Source: CAVXFS01 sp049582805 (GTDB lineage: Bacteria; Pseudomonadota; Gammaproteobacteria; Burkholderiales; Gallionellaceae). From it: a stretch of 58,468 nucleotides of DNA. The first letter of the stretch is position 1. Every line of letters begins with the position of its first letter. Made by a program: the position numbers and the translations under genes. The stretch lies in the NCBI GenBank assembly GCA_049582805.1, contig JBAUUR010000091.1:1-58468 (forward strand). The letters are read 5' to 3'. Positions 1-6,943 of the stretch are shown here, piece by piece. Below the pieces are notes generated by a model. That model was not told the origin of the DNA, searched no databases, and saw nothing but the letters and a program-made list of their open reading frames with translations.

Positions 1-3
1 CTA

Positions 4-1250
4 GTAGATCGTTCCAACAATAACATTACAGATTAGTTTATAATAGCCATGGTTCTTATGCAACTCTTAACGGGGGTGATCATGGCGGGCAAGACAAAAC
101 GTGCGGCACTGGTGTTGACGGAGGATCAAAAGACGATGCTGAAGGAGTTGTCCAGGTCGAGAACAGCACCAGTGCGCGAGATTGAACGCGCCAAGGTGCT
201 GATCGGCTACGCCGATGGCATCTCGATTGCTGGCCTGCAAAGGCAGATAGGGGGCAGTCGTCCAATGATCTACAAGTGTATCGACAAAGCACTGGCAGGG
301 GGCGTGCAAATGGGATTGAAGGATATTTACCACCGTCCGCACGAACCGGAGATTAGCGATGAAGCTCGAGCTTGGGTAGCAAGCATTGCCTGCACCAAGC
401 CGAAGGATCATGGTTTGGCTGCGGAACTGTGGACGATCTCCGGTCTTGCGCACTTTGTGTCCGAACATGCCGAGTCTGCGGGCTTTCCCCGTCTGGCGCA
501 CGCTGGCAAGAGCACCGTATGGCGCATCCTCGACGAGAACGAAATCAAGCCCCACAAGATTCGCTACTACTTGGAAAAACGGGATCCTGACTTTGACCGC
601 AAGATGCAGGAAGTCCTGCTGATTTATCGGGATGTTTCAATCTACGCAGAAGGCGCCGTTCATGACGGGCGACCCACTCCCATGTATACCGTCAGCGTCG
701 ATGAAAAACCTGGGGTTCAGGCCATCGGGCTGACCGCGCCAGACCTGCCGCCTGTTCCGGGAAAATACTCAGCCATTGGGCGCGACTACGAATATATCCG
801 CCATGGCACTGTGTCGATCCTGGCCGGAATCGATCTGCACTCGGGTCATATCTTTGCCAACGTGGAAGACCGTCATCGTAGCGTGGAGTTCATCGCGTTG
901 CTCAAGCGGTTCGATGAGTACTACCCGCCCGCGGCTATCATTCGCGTGGTGCTGGACAATCATTCTGCACACAGCTCGAAAGAGACTTTGGCCTATCTTG
1001 CAACTCGACCGGGGCGCTTTGAGTATGTTCATACGCCTAAGCATGGCTCTTGGCTCAACCTGATCGAATGCGCCTTCTCAAAGATGGCCAGAACCTTCCT
1101 ACGCCACATCCGGGTAGACTCCATTGATGAACTAAAGACACGCATCCTGAAGGGAATCGACGAGATCAACGCCTCACCCGTCGTGTTCCGTTGGAACAAA
1201 TTCGACCTCGGGGTGGTTTGATATGTAATCGTTTTATTGGAACGATCTAC
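4..1250 (+). mobile_element. Complete IS630-family insertion sequence
   Basis: The ends carry perfect 14-bp terminal inverted repeats, GTAGATCGTTCCAA at 4-17 and its complement at 1237-1250. Both are bordered outside by a TA dinucleotide (2-3 and 1251-1252), which is the known target duplication of IS630 elements. Counting the TA and one flanking base, the match extends to 17 bp. A single transposase gene fills the inside, so the element looks intact and possibly active. The window starts only three bases before the element, which suggests that this copy ended an assembly contig. Confidence 0.9.
82..1221 (+). CDS. IS630-family DDE transposase
   Basis: This is the transposase of the surrounding insertion sequence; it would cut and rejoin the element at TA sites. 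The N-terminal third is a helix-turn-helix DNA-binding region. The C-terminal part is the DDE catalytic domain, with acidic residues in SVDEKPG, VVLDNHSAH and NLIECAFSK; the last two are spaced as in the IS630 D-D-E core. I chose the ATG at 82 because GGGGGTG precedes it as a ribosome site. An upstream in-frame ATG at 49 would add 11 residues. The length (379 aa) is normal for the family and no frameshift is visible. Confidence 0.92.
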   Translation: MAGKTKRAALVLTEDQKTMLKELSRSRTAPVREIERAKVLIGYADGISIAGLQRQIGGSRPMIYKCIDKALAGGVQMGLKDIYHRPHEPEISDEARAWVASIACTKPKDHGLAAELWTISGLAHFVSEHAESAGFPRLAHAGKSTVWRILDENEIKPHKIRYYLEKRDPDFDRKMQEVLLIYRDVSIYAEGAVHDGRPTPMYTVSVDEKPGVQAIGLTAPDLPPVPGKYSAIGRDYEYIRHGTVSILAGIDLHSGHIFANVEDRHRSVEFIALLKRFDEYYPPAAIIRVVLDNHSAHSSKETLAYLATRPGRFEYVHTPKHGSWLNLIECAFSKMARTFLRHIRVDSIDELKTRILKGIDEINASPVVFRWNKFDLGVV

Positions 1251-1359
1251 TAGCAGTAAGAGCTTATGTCGTTTCAGCTTCAATTGCGCCACTGCTTTGG
1301 TGGCGAAGGGATGAAGGCTGAGTTTCTAAAATTGAGTACGAGGAGGAGTGTTAACTATC

Positions 1360-2208
1360 ATGAAAATAAAAAAATCTCTGCTGGTTGTATTGGCGATGAG
1401 TTCTATTGCAGGTGTAGCTCATGCAGCCGATGATGCGTCATTTTTTGCAAATTGGTTAGCCAATGTCAGCAGCACTCAAGAAGAGCAACCTCATTGGATG
1501 ACACCCTTGGTGACGGTAACCCCAAGGCTGGAACAGGAATATAGATTCGACTTTAGCCATTCAGATAAGCCCAAGGGAGTAACGCTTGATAACTATGGTG
1601 GCGGCAAAGGGCTTGAATTTATTCCAAGTGAAAATACTGAGATCATTGTCGGCGTACCAGCTTATGAAAAGCAAGACACTCCGAACAAGCCCAGTGCCAC
1701 AGGATTAGCCGATGAAAATTTATTGCTGAAATATCGAATACTTTCAGCAAATGAAGAGCATGGTAATTATATCGTTACGGCTTTTATTGGGGCGAGTCTG
1801 CAAACAGGGGGCAATGCGTTCACCAACAACCACACCATTGTCACCCCCACCCTGGCAGCAGGTAAGGGGTGGGGTGATCGGGATGCTGGGGTCGATGTTC
1901 AGAGTACATTAGGAGTATCTGTTCCATCAGGTGGTTTAGACACGCTCGGCAGGCCTCTTGTGTGGAATACGGCACTGCAAGGTCACGTAGGCAAGTTCTG
2001 GCCGGAGATTGAAACAAGTTATACACATTGGTATGACGGAGAGCATGCAGGAAAAGATCAAACGACAGTCACTTATGGAGCTACTCTTGGTCGATTTGAG
2101 ATTGAGAATCGCGTTAAAGCTATATTAGGGGTGGGGTATCAAACTGTTCAAGGAACAAAGGTCACTCTAAACCATGGCATGCTGGCTACCCTGCGTATTA
2201 CATTCTAG
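1360..2208 (+). CDS. Outer-membrane beta-barrel protein (MetA-type transporter-like)
   Basis: The protein (282 aa) begins with a Sec signal peptide (MKIKKSLLVVLAMSS, cleavage probably after AHA) and ends in phenylalanine, the typical outer-membrane assembly signal. Between these are alternating strands rich in Tyr, Gly and Thr, as in a 10-14-stranded barrel. It resembles the phenol-degradation MetA-like transporter family, whose substrates are mostly unknown. AGGAGGAG at 1341-1348 fixes the ATG at 1360. It stands alone, directly behind the insertion sequence, so its promoter may have been changed or supplied by the element. Confidence 0.6.
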   Translation: MKIKKSLLVVLAMSSIAGVAHAADDASFFANWLANVSSTQEEQPHWMTPLVTVTPRLEQEYRFDFSHSDKPKGVTLDNYGGGKGLEFIPSENTEIIVGVPAYEKQDTPNKPSATGLADENLLLKYRILSANEEHGNYIVTAFIGASLQTGGNAFTNNHTIVTPTLAAGKGWGDRDAGVDVQSTLGVSVPSGGLDTLGRPLVWNTALQGHVGKFWPEIETSYTHWYDGEHAGKDQTTVTYGATLGRFEIENRVKAILGVGYQTVQGTKVTLNHGMLATLRITF

Positions 2209-2238
2209 GAGTACTGATAATCAAAAACGGGAGAAAGT

Positions 2239-2580
2239 ATGGACCATTTGTGGGGGAAACAGTTGCCCGGCAAATATAGAAACTTCGTCGTCAGGCCGAT
2301 TGCGTTTGAATACCACACGGAGCCTTCAGCCAATGCGGAAAGAATTATAGGTTTCGATTCGCGCGGGGCCAAGTGTTTTGATTGTCATTCATTCGTGTTG
2401 ACCGAAGAAGGCTTCGACGCAGACGAGTTTCCAATACTGACCGATGTCTATTACGAGCGTGTTGTCGCGTGGCGGCTACGCAAAGGACACTGGATCAGGA
2501 TCAAAAGCTTCGTGGACAGCCTCGACCACTGCAACAAGCATTTGACGACTCTGCCTGTGGAATTAACGGAAACCGCCTAA
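2239..2580 (+). CDS. Hypothetical protein with a single CxxCH motif
   Basis: I do not recognise this 113-aa protein. It starts 30 bases after the barrel gene with GGGAGA upstream of its ATG, so co-transcription is likely. Near residue 46 it has CFDCH, which has the form of a haem c attachment motif. There is no signal peptide, though, so covalent haem attachment in the periplasm is doubtful and a metal site is just as possible. The C-terminal half is rich in aromatic and charged residues. It is a soluble, probably cytoplasmic protein of unknown role. Confidence 0.55.
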   Translation: MDHLWGKQLPGKYRNFVVRPIAFEYHTEPSANAERIIGFDSRGAKCFDCHSFVLTEEGFDADEFPILTDVYYERVVAWRLRKGHWIRIKSFVDSLDHCNKHLTTLPVELTETA

Positions 2581-2646
2581 ACAACATACTGCTGGGAAAT
2601 CGGGCAAGTCGTTCGGGGTGAAACCCGGCGTGCCTTGCCCTGCCTT

Positions 2647-3075
2647 TCAGCTTGCGACGCCCAGAATCACGGATGAAGCCTTGAACACGGCACTGGCGTT
2701 CAGTCCTTCCTTGATGCCGAGTTCGTTGACGGCATCGTGGGTGATCACGGCATACACTGTTGCCCCGCTCGGCAACACGATGGCAACTTCGGAACTCACT
2801 GGGCCGTTGCTCAGTTTGGCCACTTTGCCGGCCAGCACGTTGCGGGTACTGAGCGTTATGTCGCTGCCGTCTGTTAGCACCAGAACGGATGAAGCTTTGA
2901 TTAGCGCGGTAACCGCCTTGCCGACAATCAGCCCCAGCCTTTGCACACTGCCATTGGTGATGATCGCAACAATCTTGTCGTCCCCGCCAAGCGTCACGTC
3001 GACCTCACTGTTAACACTTCCGGGTTTGATTTCCGTGATCTTGCCTTGAAATATATTGCGTGCGCTGATTTTCAT
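2647..3075 (-). CDS. Molbindin: tandem Mop/TOBE molybdate-binding protein
   Basis: The 142-aa protein has two Mop (TOBE) repeats of about 65 residues. Each begins with the typical pattern S-A-R-N-x-F/L-x-G-K (SARNIFQGKI, then STRNVLAGKV), followed by a segment of the form V-x-x-E-V-x-V-x-L. Molbindins form oligomers that store or buffer molybdate in the cytoplasm. AAGGAGA eight bases before the ATG at 3075 sets the start. A longer in-frame reading (to 3273) would fuse it to an unrelated acetyltransferase fragment and is rejected. It lies downstream of nifQ on the same strand, which fits molybdenum supply to nitrogenase. Confidence 0.85.
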   Translation of the reverse strand: MKISARNIFQGKITEIKPGSVNSEVDVTLGGDDKIVAIITNGSVQRLGLIVGKAVTALIKASSVLVLTDGSDITLSTRNVLAGKVAKLSNGPVSSEVAIVLPSGATVYAVITHDAVNELGIKEGLNASAVFKASSVILGVAS

Positions 3076-3310
3076 GATGTTCTCCTTAATATCTGATTTC
3101 TTCAGAGTTGGCACAAAGCCTCCGCTCCCAATGTACTCGTATGCGTCGTGAAACTTCAACCACAACGGCATCATCCCGGACATTCCGAAGCCATGCCGCT
3201 GGTAGAAACGAATTGCGGCATCGTTGGCGCGGTCGGTGAGCAGGGTGATGGTATGCATGGGTTGGCTATCCATGATTTGCCGGGGTCTGGCACGTGCGAA
3301 TTTATTCGCA
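3076..3310 (-). pseudogene. C-terminal fragment of a GNAT N-acetyltransferase
   Basis: The frame upstream of the molbindin encodes residues resembling the last beta-strand and helix of GNAT enzymes (LLTDRANDAAIRFYQRHGF, followed by a short tail). The acetyl-CoA-binding core is missing and a stop lies just upstream, so only the end of the gene remains. The frame runs into the molbindin gene without a stop, which gives a false long ORF. It is probably the scar of a recombination that placed the molbindin behind nifQ. Confidence 0.6.
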
Positions 3311-3368
3311 CACCATCAGTGCAATGGCTATTGTGCAAATTAAGGGCACTTACCGGGAATGCGCAGTG

Positions 3369-3983
3369 TCATTCTTCCGGCCCGAAGCATCGGGCATAGT
3401 CGCAGCAGTCCGCACAACTCGGCGATTTGCAGATATTGATGCCGTCGCGCTCGCACAATTGTTTGTAGAAAAATTTTTTCCATTTCATGTTGCCGGTGTT
3501 TTTCTCGGCCAGGGCAGGAAAATGCCAGCAGAGCAGGGCGGAGAGCGCCTTGCGGTCAGGCAGTCCGAGGTCCTGCCAGAGATGATCGCCGCCCATGCAG
3601 GCGGTCGCGACGAGGTTGGCTATGTTGCAGTGATGCTGGTCAGTGTCTGCACGATGATCCAGCAGCAGTTGCAATAAATCGGCGAACTCACTCTTCGCGC
3701 CGTCCTTGCCGACGGCTCTGTTTTGCGCCGCCAGCCAGCGTTGTGGCGGGGCGAAGTGCGGAAAGCGTCTGGCAAGCAGTCCAACGAAGGCGGCATGATC
3801 CAGTCCGAGCGCGGGGACGAAGGGATCGGAGAACGGGTTGCAGTAGGCCGCAATGACCCAGGCGTAAGCATCGGTCAGTACATCATTCCCGGTGGAATGG
3901 CCGAGCAGGTTCCATACGCCGATATTTTCGGTGTCGTATGCGGGGCGGCGGCTCAAGCCGGCATCGGCGAGTGCGTATAGCAT
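3369..3983 (-). CDS. nifQ: NifQ, molybdenum donor for FeMo-cofactor synthesis
   Basis: NifQ is an Fe-S protein that supplies molybdenum to the NifEN/NifH step of FeMo-cofactor assembly. The protein has 204 aa. Its C terminus holds the diagnostic motif C-x4-C-x2-C-x5-C at residues 185, 190, 193 and 199 (CKSPSCADCCDYARC), the ligand set of its metal cluster. The start at 3983 overlaps the end of the ferredoxin gene by 31 bases, so translation is probably coupled. It is the last gene of the nifENX operon, with a molbindin about 300 bases behind it. Confidence 0.92.
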   Translation of the reverse strand: MLYALADAGLSRRPAYDTENIGVWNLLGHSTGNDVLTDAYAWVIAAYCNPFSDPFVPALGLDHAAFVGLLARRFPHFAPPQRWLAAQNRAVGKDGAKSEFADLLQLLLDHRADTDQHHCNIANLVATACMGGDHLWQDLGLPDRKALSALLCWHFPALAEKNTGNMKWKKFFYKQLCERDGINICKSPSCADCCDYARCFGPEE

Positions 3984-4264
3984 TTTTTCGGGCAGATTTT
4001 GGCGCAGGCTTCGCAGCCGACGCAGTTCATTTCATTGGCGACGGTCATCACTTTCTTTTCGTACTCGTCGTCATCATCTTCGCCGAGTTGCAGCGGGATG
4101 ACTGAACCGTCTTCGCCGATGCCGACCAGTTGCAGCACCGCGCGCCCGCACACGCGGAAGCAGCGGCCGCAGCCTATGCATTTCTCCTGATCCAGGTTGC
4201 GCACGAACCTGGGTATCCAGCTGCGCCCGTCCGGCAGGGTGATGGTGACTACCGATGTCGTCAT
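3953..4264 (-). CDS. fdxB: Nif-specific ferredoxin III, 2[4Fe-4S]
   Basis: This 103-aa bacterial-type ferredoxin has two cluster motifs: C29-x2-C-x2-C-x3-C39 (CIGCGRCFRVC) and C81-x2-C-x2-C-x3-C91 (CVGCEACAKIC). An acidic linker (GEDDDDEYE) joins them, as in the FdxB family found only near nif genes. It probably carries electrons for nitrogenase or for cofactor assembly. AAGGAGAA precedes the ATG. It sits between the CCE_0567-like gene (14-base gap) and nifQ (overlapping). Confidence 0.9.
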   Translation of the reverse strand: MTTSVVTITLPDGRSWIPRFVRNLDQEKCIGCGRCFRVCGRAVLQLVGIGEDGSVIPLQLGEDDDDEYEKKVMTVANEMNCVGCEACAKICPKKCYTHSPMPA

Positions 4265-4278
4265 GGTGGGCTTCTCCT

Positions 4279-4476
4279 TTATCCTCCGCTCGCGGCCAGC
4301 TTCTGGCGCGCCGCGGTCAATTTTTCATAAGCCTGATGCGTCCTCGCAGCCACTTCCGGGATGCGCTCCCAGCCGGTCGGCAAATCTTCCGACAGGTCAT
4401 GCAAGTCCATCTTGAGCTGCGTGGCCTGGGCGTTGAGTTTCTTGATTTCGGCTTTCAGTGTGTCAGCGTCTTCCAT
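4279..4476 (-). CDS. Small coiled-coil nif-cluster protein, CCE_0567 type
   Basis: The 65-aa protein is almost entirely helical, with heptad-like spacing in the first 30 residues (TLKAEIKKLNAQATQLKMDL) and a short loop around DLPTGWERIP before a second helix. Proteins of this form are found between the DUF269 gene and fdxB in many diazotrophs and have been described as small dimeric metalloproteins of unknown function. Its place inside the operon (22 bases from the DUF269 gene, 14 from fdxB) makes a nif role likely. The biochemical job is not known. Confidence 0.75.
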   Translation of the reverse strand: MEDADTLKAEIKKLNAQATQLKMDLHDLSEDLPTGWERIPEVAARTHQAYEKLTAARQKLAASGG

Positions 4477-4498
4477 GTCTGTTCCTTATAACATCCTG

Positions 4499-4966
4499 TT
4501 AACCATACTTCGCCACTTCCGGAAATCTGTTGATCATCTCCACCGCTGCATCCACCAGCTTGCCGCCTTCTTCCGCCAGCTTGTCCATATCGCTGAAGCC
4601 GAAGCGGTGTACGTCGCGCAGGTATTTGTTGATGACCACCAGCCGCCCGGCGGTGAGCACCATGCGGCCAAAACCTTCGTGGCTCATCTTCATCATGGGC
4701 GAAACCATGATACCGGTCTGGCGTTCCACCGACAGGCCGACTGCGTTGTAGAACAGTTCCAGCCGCCACAGGGTTTCCGGGTCGGGGTCGCCCATGATGG
4801 GTATCTCCTTGCGCTTCTCCCTGTCGATGATGTACGGATCGAGCAGCGTGGCGTTGCTCTTGCCGTCCCATGTGCCGTAGGTATCTTGCGCGCGATACTG
4901 CTTCGCCAGTTCATTCAGGAACACTTCGCCGCTGCTGGTTTTGACTGCTTCTGCTGTGTTGCTCAT
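4499..4966 (-). CDS. NifX-associated nitrogen fixation protein (DUF269)
   Basis: The 155-aa protein matches the DUF269 family, whose genes lie next to nifX in diazotrophs. Recognisable segments are the N-terminal FLNELAKQYRAQDTYGTWD, the central GDPDPETLWRLELFYNAVG, and the C-terminal INRFPEVAKYG. Its biochemical function is unsettled; a helper role in FeMo-cofactor handling is the usual inference. It follows nifX, but a 103-base gap holding a strong palindromic repeat separates them, so its expression may differ from that of the upstream genes. Confidence 0.88.
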   Translation of the reverse strand: MSNTAEAVKTSSGEVFLNELAKQYRAQDTYGTWDGKSNATLLDPYIIDREKRKEIPIMGDPDPETLWRLELFYNAVGLSVERQTGIMVSPMMKMSHEGFGRMVLTAGRLVVINKYLRDVHRFGFSDMDKLAEEGGKLVDAAVEMINRFPEVAKYG

Positions 4967-5000
4967 AGGGTGCTCCAGGTTAGTGAATTATTTCGGATTG

Positions 5001-5066
5001 GTAGGGTGCGCTTGCGCACCAGAAACTCTGATGCTCCACAAGTTCTGGTGCGCAAGCGCACCCTAC
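5001..5066. repeat. Long palindrome between nifX and the DUF269 gene
   Basis: Two perfect 24-base inverted arms (5001-5024 and 5043-5066) flank an 18-base loop. The outer arm reads GTAGGGTGCGCTTGCGCACC, which is itself partly palindromic. A related element lies at 8502-8546 between nifE and draT, so this is a dispersed REP-like repeat. In RNA it would form a very stable hairpin 3 bases after the nifX stop. There is no U-tract, so mRNA 3'-end protection is more likely than termination. Confidence 0.85.
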
Positions 5067-5069
5067 GGA

Positions 5070-5516
5070 TCATTCGTCTTCAAAATTGAGTTCGCGCTCC
5101 GCGCCCTTCAGCATCACCTTGCGCAGCCAGGGCGGCGGCGCGCCCTTGAGCACTTCCTGCAACTTGTTGAGGATCTCGTTGATGGCTTCCGGCTCGTTGA
5201 CCTTGATCGGATGGATCTTGTTCGCCACCACACGCGCGGCTGCCGAACCGCCGATGGCCGCGACATAAAGGATGGCGCAGTCCTTGATGGCCTCGATCTT
5301 GGGCGCGAGCTTGTCCTCGTTGCCGTCTTCCTTGAGGTCGCCGGAAAACTGGATGGCCTCGACCAGGCTGAATCCCTGCGGCGAAATTTCATACACCGCC
5401 AGGTTTTTCGCCCAGCCGAAATGGGCGTCCACGCGTTGCAGGTCTTGTGTCGCGAATGCGATTTTCATTCCTCTCACTCCTTGGTTGGGATTACACAGTT
5501 TGAGTTTGCGCTTCAT
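5070..5516 (-). CDS. nifX: NifX, FeMo-cofactor precursor carrier
   Basis: NifX belongs to the NifX/NifY/NafY/NifB C-terminal family that binds and shuttles the cofactor precursor between NifB, NifEN and apo-NifDK. The core motif is FATQDLQRVDAHFGWAKNL, a variant of the family pattern with the conserved D-x-H-F-G. A C-terminal segment (LQEVLKGAPPPWLRKVM) is also typical. The start is uncertain. Homologues have about 20 residues before the core, which favours ATG 5516 or 5522, overlapping the nifN end. An internal ATG at 5468 has the better ribosome site (AAGGAG). Confidence 0.88.
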   Translation of the reverse strand: MKRKLKLCNPNQGVRGMKIAFATQDLQRVDAHFGWAKNLAVYEISPQGFSLVEAIQFSGDLKEDGNEDKLAPKIEAIKDCAILYVAAIGGSAAARVVANKIHPIKVNEPEAINEILNKLQEVLKGAPPPWLRKVMLKGAERELNFEDE

Positions 5517-6861
5517 GTTCATGGTGTTCGTCATGTGCGTCAGGCAGCGGCCAGGTGTCCGGCGCGCCTTCGTGCGCGTGTTCGAGGAACACGTTGCCGA
5601 GCTGGAAGATCAGGTCGCGCGTGCCGCGATAGCCCACGCACAGTTTATGGTTCGCGCCAAGCCGGTCGAAGCAGGGCAGTCCGGCGCGGAACAGCGGCAT
5701 GCCGAGCCGCTCCGACGCTTGGCGCCCGTGTGAATGGGTGATCAGCAGGTCGCAGCCCTTGGCGCGCATCTCCAGGTCTTCCAGGTCGCCGATCAGCACT
5801 TCCTTGCATGGCATTTTCTCCAGCAGAGGCGAATGCGTGGTGGTGACCGCGGCGGCGGTTTCGCAGCCCATCTCGGACAGGAGCGAACCCAGCGCCCACA
5901 GCAGATCCGGCTCTGCGCCGATGGCGATCTTCTTGCCGCCGAAAAAGAAATGCCCGTCCAGCATGGCGTCCACCAGTTGGCTGCGCTGGCGCCGGTATCT
6001 CGGCGGGACCGGCCTGCCGCTCAGGCCGGAAAGGTACGTCAGGAAGCGGTCGTTCGCGTCCAGCCCGGTGAGCCGATCGAACACGGTATAGGGAACGCCG
6101 GTGCGCATCTCCAATTCCAGCGCGGCGCGTTCCATCTGCTGGCCGACGGCGAGGGTGGCGAGCGAACTGCTCATGCTGCGGATTTCATCGACCGTGGTGC
6201 CGCCTATCGTGGTGGGGCTGAACTGTTCCGGAATATGGCCATCGAGCGAACCGGACAGGTCGGGCAGCACGATCGGCGACAGGCCGAACGCGGTGATGGT
6301 CTCCACGATCTCTTCGATATCGGCTGCGGTCAGGTGGCTGCCGGGCAGCAGGTTGACCTGGCCGGGAATGGTTTCCGGAGTATTCTCCGCCAGTTCCTCG
6401 ATGATGCGCGTCACCGTCTTGCTCCAGCCATCCTGGAACGCGTCCTTGAAATCCGGCGTATCCACGAACACGATGGGCAGGTCGGCGAGTTCCGGATTGC
6501 GTTTGCGGATCAGCTTTAAATCGCCATGGATATCCTCGCCCTTGGTCTCGGTCAGGCCGGTGGTGCACAGGCCGATGATCTCCGGTTTGGCGCGCCTGTA
6601 GATGTTGAGCAGCGCCTGCTCGATGTTGTCCATGCCGCCCATGATGGTGGTGACTTCGTTCATCGCCGTGGTCTGCAGCGGGATCGCTTCGCGGAAATGG
6701 CGCACGAACAGCACCAGCCCGAATGCGGTGCAGCCCTGCGAACCGTGCAGCACCGGCATGCAGTTGGCCAGGCCCATGAAGGCCAGCGCGCCGCCGATCG
6801 GCTGGCTCATCTTCAGCGGGTTCACGCTGCAGGATTTTTTCGAATGGGTCACGATTGCCAT
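5491..6861 (-). CDS. nifN: NifN, FeMo-cofactor scaffold subunit beta
   Basis: With NifE it forms the scaffold on which the NifB cofactor is converted to FeMo-co. At 456 aa it has normal length. The N-terminal block CSVNPLKMSQPIGGALAFMG and the segment MPVLHGSQGCTAFG are NifN signatures; the second resembles the P-cluster loop of NifK, from which NifN descends. A charge-rich, His-rich tail (PDAHDEHHEHEAQTQ) ends the protein. It lies about 73 bases behind nifE, with a palindromic repeat in that gap, and overlaps the nifX start. Confidence 0.96.
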   Translation of the reverse strand: MAIVTHSKKSCSVNPLKMSQPIGGALAFMGLANCMPVLHGSQGCTAFGLVLFVRHFREAIPLQTTAMNEVTTIMGGMDNIEQALLNIYRRAKPEIIGLCTTGLTETKGEDIHGDLKLIRKRNPELADLPIVFVDTPDFKDAFQDGWSKTVTRIIEELAENTPETIPGQVNLLPGSHLTAADIEEIVETITAFGLSPIVLPDLSGSLDGHIPEQFSPTTIGGTTVDEIRSMSSSLATLAVGQQMERAALELEMRTGVPYTVFDRLTGLDANDRFLTYLSGLSGRPVPPRYRRQRSQLVDAMLDGHFFFGGKKIAIGAEPDLLWALGSLLSEMGCETAAAVTTTHSPLLEKMPCKEVLIGDLEDLEMRAKGCDLLITHSHGRQASERLGMPLFRAGLPCFDRLGANHKLCVGYRGTRDLIFQLGNVFLEHAHEGAPDTWPLPDAHDEHHEHEAQTQTV

Positions 6862-6868
6862 GATATTG

Positions 6869-6943
6869 AGCTGGTAGCTCGTAGCTTGTAGCGGGTAGCA
6901 AAACCGGGGTTGGCTACCAGCTACAGTCTACCGGCTACCAGCT
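6869..6943. repeat. Imperfect palindrome at the nifE-nifN junction
   Basis: Arms of about 32 bases (6869-6900 and 6912-6943) pair with a few mismatches and are built from variants of AGCTGGTAGC. The right arm runs into nifE: the last codons and the TAG stop of nifE (6935-6937) are inside it, so the repeat seems to have inserted at, and now supplies, the nifE end. Transcribed on the minus strand, it forms a hairpin just before the nifN ribosome site. Confidence 0.75.

Noticed and set aside
3076..3273. A fused acetyltransferase-molbindin protein
   Set aside because: The molbindin has its own strong ribosome site and start at 3075, and the GNAT part lacks its catalytic core.
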